From DASVAL01 sp035649575 (lineage in GTDB: Bacteria > Planctomycetota > UBA1135 > UBA2386), in assembly GCA_035649575.1 (NCBI GenBank), contig DASRJH010000309.1:1-5910 (forward strand): DNA of 5,910 bases, in the 5' to 3' direction. Position numbers and translations under genes: made by a program. Each line of letters starts with the position of its first letter. Position 1 is the stretch's first letter. The notes beneath the pieces are model-generated. The model worked only from the letters and a program-made list of their open reading frames with translations. It was not told the DNA's origin and made no database searches. Positions 1 to 4,931 of the stretch are shown in pieces.

Positions 1-19
1 CTATTAGCTGGCGAGGGGA

Positions 20-70
20 CGGGCTCGGCCCGCCTGCGTAGGAGCCGACGCTCGCGCAGCGCGAGCGCGG
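20..70 (-). terminator. Tandem GC-rich hairpins downstream of the TetR gene
   Basis: Two inverted repeats lie about 70-120 nt past the stop codon of the leftward operon. One is CGGGC-TCG-GCCCG at 20-32. The other is a longer stem at 45-70, where nine bases (49-57, CGCTCGCGC) are exactly complementary to 59-67 and the pairing extends by CCG/CGG (45-47 with 68-70) around a bulged A48. There is no T-tract on either strand, so this is at best a non-canonical terminator. The position at the end of the operon is the main support. Chance is possible in DNA this GC-rich. Confidence 0.35.
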
Positions 71-141
71 CTCAACGGCGATGAGCGTGGTCGGGTCCAC
101 TCGTTGCATCCTTCGGGGACCGTGTACTCACGGGTGGAGAA

Positions 142-801
142 CTACGGATCGGGTTGCAGGTCGTGCAGGAGTCCGATCACCTTCGTGCGCAACGGACGCA
201 GCAGCGGGTTCGAAGCGAGCTTGATGCTCGTCGCGACGAGGTCGACGGTCTGCTCGACGAAGGCCCGCGTGCGCTCGCGCCGCGGCGAGCGATCGTGGAT
301 CCAGTAGAGCAGCATGCCCATGCTGTAGGTCCACAACAGGCGCGGCAGCTCGGCGGCGAGCTCCTTCTGCACTTTCGTGCTGCTGCCGCGCAGCACCTCC
401 GCGAACAGGGCTTCGCCCTCGGCCCGCGTGTCGGCGCCCGCGGGGTGGAACGGATTCAGCGGGCTCGCGGGGTCCGCGGCCGTTCGGAACATCAGGCTGC
501 TGAAGCGGTGGTATGGCTCGATGACCCGCAGTTTCGCGAGCATGACGCCGCGCAGGCGGCCGACCAGCGTGCGCTCCCGCTGCAACACCTCGGCCGAGGC
601 TCCGACGTGGGCCTCGTGCACTTCGCGGTAGAACGCCTGCAGCAGCAGGTCTTTGCTCTCGAAGTAGTAGTAGGCGTTGCCGAGCGACACCTCGGCCTTG
701 TCCGCGACCATGCGCATCGTCGTCGCCTCGTAGCCGTGTTCGCGGAACAGCTCGAGCGCAGCCTGCACGATGCGCTCCTTGGTGCGCTCACCCTTGCCCA
801 T
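142..801 (-). CDS. TetR/AcrR-family transcriptional regulator
   Basis: This encodes a 219-residue DNA-binding repressor of normal TetR length. The N-terminal domain is canonical: residues 5-25 form the first helix (ERTKERIVQAALELFREHG), and residues about 28-47 form the helix-turn-helix, ending in the family signature GNAYYYFESKDLLLQAF. The C-terminal ligand-binding half is all-helical and contains a Trp/Tyr-rich stretch with WIHDRSP near residues 163-170; the ligand cannot be read from it. I chose the ATG at 801 because the TetR domain starts right after it. A GTG at 831 in the same frame would add ten residues and start 1 bp after the previous stop, allowing translational coupling, so the start is uncertain. 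It is the last gene of a leftward operon, and TetR proteins commonly repress their own operon. The palindrome at 1641-1654 ahead of the first gene is the obvious operator candidate (inference). Confidence 0.93.
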   Translation of the reverse strand: MGKGERTKERIVQAALELFREHGYEATTMRMVADKAEVSLGNAYYYFESKDLLLQAFYREVHEAHVGASAEVLQRERTLVGRLRGVMLAKLRVIEPYHRFSSLMFRTAADPASPLNPFHPAGADTRAEGEALFAEVLRGSSTKVQKELAAELPRLLWTYSMGMLLYWIHDRSPRRERTRAFVEQTVDLVATSIKLASNPLLRPLRTKVIGLLHDLQPDP

Positions 802-832
802 TGGCGTTTCGGCGTCTGCCACGCCTTGCACG

Positions 833-1198
833 CTAGCGTGCCGCCCGACGCTTCGTCCACGACGCGATGCCGGCGATCGCGCCGAACAGTCGCTCGGCCC
901 ACGGCCGCCATCGCGGCGTCGCGAATCGCAGCGAGAGCGCGCGGTAGTTGCGCAGCGCCCAGAGCACGACGATCCACGCGTTCGTGCCGCGGTAGACCGC
1001 GCCGTCGCTCGCGGTCACCGTGAGCTGTGCCAGCAACGACTCGAGGCCGATCGGGCAACCCGCGACCCGCGCCCGCTGCGCCGCGACGAGTTGCACGGGC
1101 ACGATGGTCTCCTGGGCCCGCAGCCAGGTCGCGATGCGGCGGCACAAGCCGCAGTCGCCGTCGAACCAGACCACGAGCGAGAGATCGCGCGGCTCCAT
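833..1198 (-). CDS. DCC-family (DUF393) thiol-disulfide oxidoreductase-like protein
   Basis: This is a 121-residue protein. Its N-terminus carries the family hallmark FDGDCGLC (residues 12-19), in which Asp-Cys-x-x-Cys sits at the end of the first strand as in thioredoxin-like folds. The CxxC pair is C16/C19, and a third cysteine is at C48. A later G-T-N-A-W segment (residues 71-75) matches the usual 'GadA' block of the family. Length is typical. Members are predicted to be thiol-disulfide oxidoreductases, but their substrates are mostly unknown. The start ATG at 1198 lies 5 nt after the stop of the upstream membrane-protein gene and is preceded by GAGGGG, the clearest ribosome-binding site in the window, so the two genes are almost certainly co-transcribed. 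No signal peptide is visible, so the protein is probably cytoplasmic or sits at the inner face of the membrane. Confidence 0.9.
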   Translation of the reverse strand: MEPRDLSLVVWFDGDCGLCRRIATWLRAQETIVPVQLVAAQRARVAGCPIGLESLLAQLTVTASDGAVYRGTNAWIVVLWALRNYRALSLRFATPRWRPWAERLFGAIAGIASWTKRRAAR

Positions 1199-1203
1199 CG
1201 CGA

Positions 1204-1620
1204 TCACCCCTCGCGCGGGCCGTCGGCCGGCAGCGGCGGCAGCATCATGTCGGGCGCCACGGGCCGCGGCGCCTCGAGCACCTTCTTGTGCCGGCGGATG
1301 CGGCTGAACACGAACAGGTTGAAGAAGTGCATGGCACCCAGCACGACGAGCACGAGCCCGACCTTGTAGCTCAGCGCCTCGACGGCGGTGGTCAGGGTCG
1401 TTACGCGTTCGGCGAGCTTCAACGCGAGCGACATGTAGCCGAAGTTGACGAGGTAGAAGCCGACCACCAGCAGGTGGTTGACCGAGTCGGCGAGGTCCTC
1501 GCGGTTCGCGAAGACGTCGATCAAGAACGCGCGGCCGTTCTGGTGCAGCGTGCGCCCGACCCAGGCGGTGAGCGCGATGCTGATCAGCACGTAGGCGAAG
1601 TAGGTGAGGGTCGTTTCCAT
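1204..1620 (-). CDS. Small integral membrane protein, three predicted helices, function unknown
   Basis: This is a 138-residue protein with three hydrophobic segments: about 4-22, 48-67 and 85-106. The strongly basic stretch RIRRHKK after the third segment (residues 107-113) and the arginines in the first loop suggest N-out, C-in topology. The C-terminal tail is Pro-rich and polar. The most distinctive parts are the first loop (TLHQNGRAFLIDVF, residues 24-37) and the start of helix 2 (LADSVNHLLVVGFYLVNFGY, residues 43-62); their polar residues next to helices look conserved rather than random. I have the impression of similar unnamed proteins in other high-GC bacteria but cannot assign a function. 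It is the first gene of the leftward operon with the DCC and TetR genes. Only a weak purine run (CGGGAAC) precedes the ATG, so the start rests on helix 1 beginning immediately after it. Confidence 0.8.
   Translation of the reverse strand: METTLTYFAYVLISIALTAWVGRTLHQNGRAFLIDVFANREDLADSVNHLLVVGFYLVNFGYMSLALKLAERVTTLTTAVEALSYKVGLVLVVLGAMHFFNLFVFSRIRRHKKVLEAPRPVAPDMMLPPLPADGPREG
1207..1212 (-). promoter_or_regulatory. Ribosome-binding site for the DCC gene
   Basis: GAGGGG on the minus strand ends 8 nt before the ATG at 1198 and lies inside the 3' end of the upstream membrane-protein gene. It fixes the DCC start and supports translational coupling. It is the only clear Shine-Dalgarno-like site among the five starts visible here. 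Confidence 0.6.
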
Positions 1621-1625
1621 GGCTT

Positions 1626-1635
1626 GTTCCCGAAC
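1626..1635. promoter_or_regulatory. GTTC-CC-GAAC inverted repeat, possible secondary operator half-sites
   Basis: The repeat GTTCCCGAAC has 4-bp arms and lies 5 bp upstream of the membrane-protein ATG at 1620. It uses the same GTTC/GAAC words as the stronger palindrome at 1641-1654, but in the opposite arm order. The two centres are 17 bp apart. It may be an accessory binding site or chance; the arms are short. Confidence 0.3.
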
Positions 1636-1640
1636 TCGAT

Positions 1641-1654
1641 TTGAACGTGTTCAA
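1641..1654. promoter_or_regulatory. Perfect 14-bp palindrome, candidate TetR operator
   Basis: TTGAAC-GT-GTTCAA has 6-bp arms that are exactly complementary around a 2-bp centre. It lies 20 bp upstream of the first gene of an operon that encodes a TetR repressor. Size, symmetry and location match operators of TetR-family proteins, and the AACnnGTT core also occurs in published TetR-family operators such as the KstR motif TnnAACnnGTTnnA. The minus-strand arm TTGAAC also resembles a -35 element, but I see no convincing -10 at the right spacing. Assignment to the TetR protein encoded at 142-801 is inference from operon membership. Confidence 0.6.
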
Positions 1655-1787
1655 GAAAGCCGTCGAGACGCCGGGATTTCAGGGCTAGCAAGAACCCGCT
1701 GCGCGCTCGCCCTCGCGGATCGAGACGACGGCGTGCTGTCGAGGGGGCCGGTGGCATCGGCCGTCGCACGCAGCGGATGCGGTCGAG

Positions 1788-1810
1788 TGAGCTCATTGGC
1801 AGGCGCCTGC
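1788..1810. promoter_or_regulatory. Two adjacent palindromes upstream of the EEP gene
   Basis: An 8-bp perfect palindrome TGAGCTCA (1788-1795) is followed 3 bp later by a 12-bp perfect palindrome GCAGGCGCCTGC (1799-1810). Their centres are 13 bp apart. They end 54 bp before the ATG at 1865, in the region where the promoter or 5' leader of the rightward gene must lie. TTGGCA at 1796-1801, between and overlapping them, resembles a -35 hexamer, but no matching -10 is evident. They could be a regulator site, an mRNA hairpin or GC-driven chance. Confidence 0.3.
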
Positions 1811-1864
1811 GTGTTGCCACGGCTGCTGACAACGGCCTGCACCTGCGCAATGATGGGCCCCGCG

Positions 1865-2953
1865 ATGTCCGATCTGGGAAACGAGGATGCGCGCGGGGCG
1901 CTGCTTGCCGATCGGCCACTCGTGCAGGGGAAGGTGCCGCGCAGGCGCAGGCTCGAGAACGTTGCCGCCTGGACCATCGTGACCTTCGCGTGGTTGCTGG
2001 CACTGCTCGGCCTCGTCGGCCCTCTGCTCGGCGGATCGGACCCCGGTCTCCAGGGGCCGATCGGTTTCGCCTCGGAAACCGCCGCCGCGATGTGGGTGCA
2101 GGGCGGCCTGCTCACCACCGTGTTCGGCGTCTTGGCCCTCGTGCGTCGCCACTGGTGGCCTGCCGCTGCGCTGGCCCCGATCGCACTGTTCACGCTGCTG
2201 CCCGAGCTCTGCACGAGCTCACGGCCGCGCGACGATCACCTGCGCGGCGAAGCTCCGCTGCGTGTCGCGACCGTGAGCCTCGAGAAGGAGAACAAGGACG
2301 ACCCGCTCATGGAGGCGTGCCTGCGCGAGATCGACGCCGACGTTCTCGTGCTGCTCGAGGTCACGAAACCCTGGGCCGAGCGACTCGAGCAGTGGTTCTG
2401 CGGCGACTATCCGCACCGGTGGCTCGCCGCCGCCCCGGAACACCCGCTGTCTCGCGAGGAGCTCCAGATCGCGGTTTGGTCGCGCCTGCCCCCGGCAGGT
2501 GATCACGAGGTCTGGAATCTCGGCAAGTACAACTCGCAGATCCGCGTGACGCTGCGCTGGCACGACCGCGTGTTCGCGCTGTATGGCATCCACCCGAGGA
2601 AGCCCTTCCCCTACGCCGTCTATTCGCGGGCATGGCGCGACCGCAAACAGGTGCTCGACTGGATCGGGCGCGAACGGCTGCCCATGGTCGTCGCCGGCGA
2701 CTTCAACGCGACGCCGCGCAGCGCGTTCTTGCACCGGCTGCGTCGGCTCGGCCTCGCGAACGCATCCGAAGCGGTGTGCGGGTGTGCTCCGGCCACCTGG
2801 CCCATGCACCCGGGCCTGCTCGCGCCGTTTCGCGTGGCCCTCGACCACGTGATGCACAGCGAGTCGTTCACCGCGGTTGATTTCCGGACGGGGCTGGGGA
2901 CGAACTCGGTCCACAGCTCGGTCGTCGCCGACCTCGTCTGGCTCGAGAAGTGA
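1865..2953 (+). CDS. Membrane-anchored endonuclease/exonuclease/phosphatase (EEP) family protein
   Basis: This is a 362-residue protein. A basic cytoplasmic N-terminus (RRRR at 26-29) is followed by three hydrophobic segments (about 34-57, 75-93, 98-116). The EEP domain occupies residues 132-360 and probably faces the periplasm. Conserved EEP blocks are LVLLEVT with metal-ligand E165, YGIHP with H243, VVAGDFNATP with D279 and N281, and ALDHV with D327. The last block reads NSVHSSVVADLVW, keeping catalytic H350 but with V349 where the family has Asp (SDH). The first block reads VATVSLEKEN, with S138 where the family normally has a metal-binding Asn. Substrate is therefore unclear: EEP members cut DNA, phosphoinositides or sphingomyelin. 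The architecture (short membrane anchor plus EEP) is known for uncharacterised EEP proteins. I chose the ATG at 1865. ATGs at 1850 and 1853 are in frame, and no start has a good ribosome-binding site. It converges with the hydrolase gene, 6 bp apart. Confidence 0.85.
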   Translation: MSDLGNEDARGALLADRPLVQGKVPRRRRLENVAAWTIVTFAWLLALLGLVGPLLGGSDPGLQGPIGFASETAAAMWVQGGLLTTVFGVLALVRRHWWPAAALAPIALFTLLPELCTSSRPRDDHLRGEAPLRVATVSLEKENKDDPLMEACLREIDADVLVLLEVTKPWAERLEQWFCGDYPHRWLAAAPEHPLSREELQIAVWSRLPPAGDHEVWNLGKYNSQIRVTLRWHDRVFALYGIHPRKPFPYAVYSRAWRDRKQVLDWIGRERLPMVVAGDFNATPRSAFLHRLRRLGLANASEAVCGCAPATWPMHPGLLAPFRVALDHVMHSESFTAVDFRTGLGTNSVHSSVVADLVWLEK

Positions 2954-2959
2954 CCCGGA

Positions 2960-4804
2960 TCAGCGCCGCTGCGTCACGACCGGCAGCACGACGCACGAAG
3001 CGGTCTGCGCCGCACGGAACACGCGGTGCGTCTGCGCGCGGAAGTCGCCGTCGTCGGCGAGGAAGATGTTGGGCACGAACGTCTGCGGGTTCCGGTCGAT
3101 CAGCGGGAACCACGTGCTCTGCACCTGCACCATGATGCGATGGCCCTTCTTCCACGCGTAGTTCTGCGTGTGCAGGCTCCACGTGAACGGAATCACCTCG
3201 CCCGCCGGCAGCGGCTCCGACTTCGTGAACCCGTAGCGATAGCGCCCGCGGAACACTTCGTTGGCGACCATGAGTTCGCGGCCCGCGAACTCACCCTGCG
3301 CCTCGTCTTCGGGCAGCACGTCGATCAGTTTCACGATCCAGTCGGCGTCGGTGCCCGTCGTCGACGCGAACAACCGGGCCTCGATGGCGCCCGCGATCGT
3401 CACGTCCTGTTCGAGCACGTCGGTCTGCCAGCGCAACACGTCGGCGCGATCCTTCGAGAACCGCTGGTCGTCGACGAGCCACTCGCTCCACTTCGAACCC
3501 TGTCCGTAGGTCGGCTTGATCGGCCGCTGCCGGTAGGGCACGGGCTTGCCGGGATCCGAGACGAATTCGTCGAACTGCTGTCCGTCGCCGACCACGGGCG
3601 CGTCGAACGAAAGCTTGCCGCCGGCGTGCATGTAGAGCTTGCGCTCGGTCGCGGCGTGCGGTGGCCACGCGTCCCAGTGGCGCCATTCGTTGCTGCCTGC
3701 TTCGAACGTCAGCGCTTCCGGCAGCTCGAGCTTGCCCTGGTCCTTGAGCCAGTGGCGGAACCACACGGCCTGCACGTTCTCGCGGAACCACGAGGCACTC
3801 TTGCTGTGGAACGGGACCGCGCCGAGCTTGTCGCCGTCGCCGCGCGACCAGCCGCCGTGATTCCACGGGCCGACGACGAGGTGATTGTGGTGCTTCGTGT
3901 CGTGCCGCTCGAGCGCCTCGTAGATCGCAATCGGTCCGTAGAAGTCCTCCTGGTCCCACCAGCCCGCGACGTTGAGCGTCGGCACAGTGCAGCTCTTCAG
4001 CTGCGGGATCACGGTCTGGGCCTGCCAGAAGGCGTCGTAGTCGGGATGTGCTGTGTAGTCGTTCCAGGTCGGGATCTTCTCGTGCAGGAACCTCTCGTTG
4101 ACGTGCGCGAGCGAGCCGAGCTGCAGATACCAGTCGAACGTGTCGTCGCCGTCGAACTTGAACGGCGCCTGCGTCTTGGCCGTCTCCATCATCACCGCGT
4201 ACTCGAAGCCATAGCTGAGCCGGAACGCACCGTTGTGATGGAAGTCGTCGCCGAGCCACATGTCGGCCGGCGAAGCCTGCGGCGAGATCGCGCGCAGCGC
4301 GGGATGCGGCTCCGTCGCGGCCATGATCGTCGTCCAGCCGTCGTAGCTGATGCCGAGCATGCCGACGCGCCCGTTGTTGTGCGGCACGTTCTTCACCAGC
4401 CAGTCGATCGTGTCGTACGCGTCGGTGCATTCGTCGATCACGAGGCGCGCATCGGTCGCGCGCAGCGGACGCTGCATCACGAAGGTGCCTTCGCTCGCGT
4501 GTCGCCCGCGGATGTCCTGGAACACGAACACGTAGCCGTCTTCGGCCAGGTCCTTCATGTAGGAGCCGAAGTGGCGCTGCCAGTTGGCGACGCCATAGGG
4601 CGTGCGCAACATCACGAACGGCAGCGGTTCTTTCGCGCGCTGGTCAGCGACGACGATCGTGTTCAGCCTCACGCCGTCGCGCATCGCGAGCATGTGCGAG
4701 GTCGCCTGGTAACGATCGACGAGCGGCGCCGGCTTTGCATCCTGGGCCGGCAGAAACGCTGCGAAGACGACGGGCAGGACGACGAGGCGCGCGAGGGGAA
4801 GCAT
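2960..4804 (-). CDS. Exported CocE/NonD (S15) hydrolase, probable alpha-amino-acid ester hydrolase
   Basis: This is a 614-residue alpha/beta-hydrolase. Residues 1-20 are a signal peptide (hydrophobic core ARLVVLPVVFAAF, likely cleavage after LPA), so the enzyme acts in the periplasm or outside. The catalytic triad is visible: S153 in GISYDG, D284 in GWWDQED, and H316 in GPWNHGGW. Y70 in LRTPYG fits the oxyanion-hole tyrosine. The C-terminal part (about 375-614) corresponds to the jelly-roll domain of the family. D187, E286 and D287 sit at the spacings of the carboxylate cluster that binds the substrate's alpha-amino group in alpha-amino-acid ester hydrolases (residue 34 after Ser; Asp+2 and Asp+3), and length matches those enzymes (about 640-670). 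This favours hydrolysis or acyl transfer of alpha-amino acid esters or amides over a cocaine-esterase or dipeptidyl-peptidase role. The ATG at 4804 was chosen because the signal peptide begins there; no Shine-Dalgarno site is visible. Confidence 0.92.
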   Translation of the reverse strand: MLPLARLVVLPVVFAAFLPAQDAKPAPLVDRYQATSHMLAMRDGVRLNTIVVADQRAKEPLPFVMLRTPYGVANWQRHFGSYMKDLAEDGYVFVFQDIRGRHASEGTFVMQRPLRATDARLVIDECTDAYDTIDWLVKNVPHNNGRVGMLGISYDGWTTIMAATEPHPALRAISPQASPADMWLGDDFHHNGAFRLSYGFEYAVMMETAKTQAPFKFDGDDTFDWYLQLGSLAHVNERFLHEKIPTWNDYTAHPDYDAFWQAQTVIPQLKSCTVPTLNVAGWWDQEDFYGPIAIYEALERHDTKHHNHLVVGPWNHGGWSRGDGDKLGAVPFHSKSASWFRENVQAVWFRHWLKDQGKLELPEALTFEAGSNEWRHWDAWPPHAATERKLYMHAGGKLSFDAPVVGDGQQFDEFVSDPGKPVPYRQRPIKPTYGQGSKWSEWLVDDQRFSKDRADVLRWQTDVLEQDVTIAGAIEARLFASTTGTDADWIVKLIDVLPEDEAQGEFAGRELMVANEVFRGRYRYGFTKSEPLPAGEVIPFTWSLHTQNYAWKKGHRIMVQVQSTWFPLIDRNPQTFVPNIFLADDGDFRAQTHRVFRAAQTASCVVLPVVTQRR

Positions 4805-4816
4805 GGTGCGTGCACC
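4805..4816. repeat. GGTGC-GT-GCACC inverted repeat at the hydrolase start codon
   Basis: This perfect 5-bp inverted repeat with a 2-bp centre directly abuts the ATG at 4804, where a ribosome-binding site would be expected. A nearly identical motif, GGTGCA-AG-TGCACC, forms the tip of the hairpin at 4880-4911, 84 bp upstream. It could be an operator or a structured leader. The arms are short enough to be chance. Confidence 0.25.
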
Positions 4817-4879
4817 ATAACGTCCACTACCTGCCGGGCGGCAGCGGCAGTTCGGCGCCATCGCTGAGTCCGTACGCAC

Positions 4880-4911
4880 ACCGGGCCAGGTGCAAGTGCA
4901 CCCGGCCCGGT
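4880..4911 (-). terminator. Strong hairpin between two leftward genes, probable terminator
   Basis: A near-perfect 32-nt inverted repeat begins 20 nt after the stop codon of the gene ending at 4932. ACCGGGCC (4880-4887) pairs with GGCCCGGT (4904-4911). Then comes one A/C mismatch (4888/4903), and GGTGCA (4889-4894) pairs with TGCACC (4897-4902) around a 2-nt centre. The position is right for an intrinsic terminator, but no T-run follows on the minus strand, so it may instead act as a 3' end-stabilising hairpin or need Rho. It implies that the hydrolase gene starting at 4804 has its own promoter within 4805-4879. Confidence 0.6.
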
Positions 4912-4931
4912 AGCGAGCGGTCGGCCAGCGA

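Noticed and set aside
1..141. A gene in the left-end segment
   Set aside because: After the TetR stop the minus frame stays open for 45 codons to a tandem TAA-TAG at 6-1, but the translation is Arg/Ala-rich without a start or motif; plus-strand frames hit early stops.
154..1023. A 289-codon plus-strand open frame over the TetR and DCC genes
   Set aside because: It is a shadow frame antisense to two genes with clear family motifs, and its composition is Arg/Ala-biased low complexity.
1199..1654. N-terminal extension of the DCC protein across the membrane-protein gene
   Set aside because: The DUF393 domain starts right after the ATG at 1198, which has its own ribosome-binding site; the upstream frame is an Arg/His-rich shadow of the membrane-protein gene.
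1604..1864. N-terminal extension of the EEP gene to an ATG at 1604
   Set aside because: It would overlap the divergent membrane-protein start and the operator palindrome. The 87 added residues are Arg/Cys-rich with no protein-like features, and the natural N-terminus (MSDLGNED) lies at 1865.
3291..4430. A 379-codon minus-strand open frame inside the hydrolase gene
   Set aside because: It is an out-of-frame, extremely Arg-rich shadow of the hydrolase coding sequence.
3026..4867. A 613-codon open frame on the plus strand opposite the hydrolase gene
   Set aside because: It is antisense to a gene with intact catalytic motifs. Its translation is rich in Arg, Val, His and Glu with no recognisable domain, as expected for the complement of a GC-rich coding frame.
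4805..4879. Start of the hydrolase at a GTG at 4879
   Set aside because: It would put 25 polar residues before an otherwise normal signal peptide beginning at the ATG at 4804, and the GTG abuts the terminator-like hairpin.
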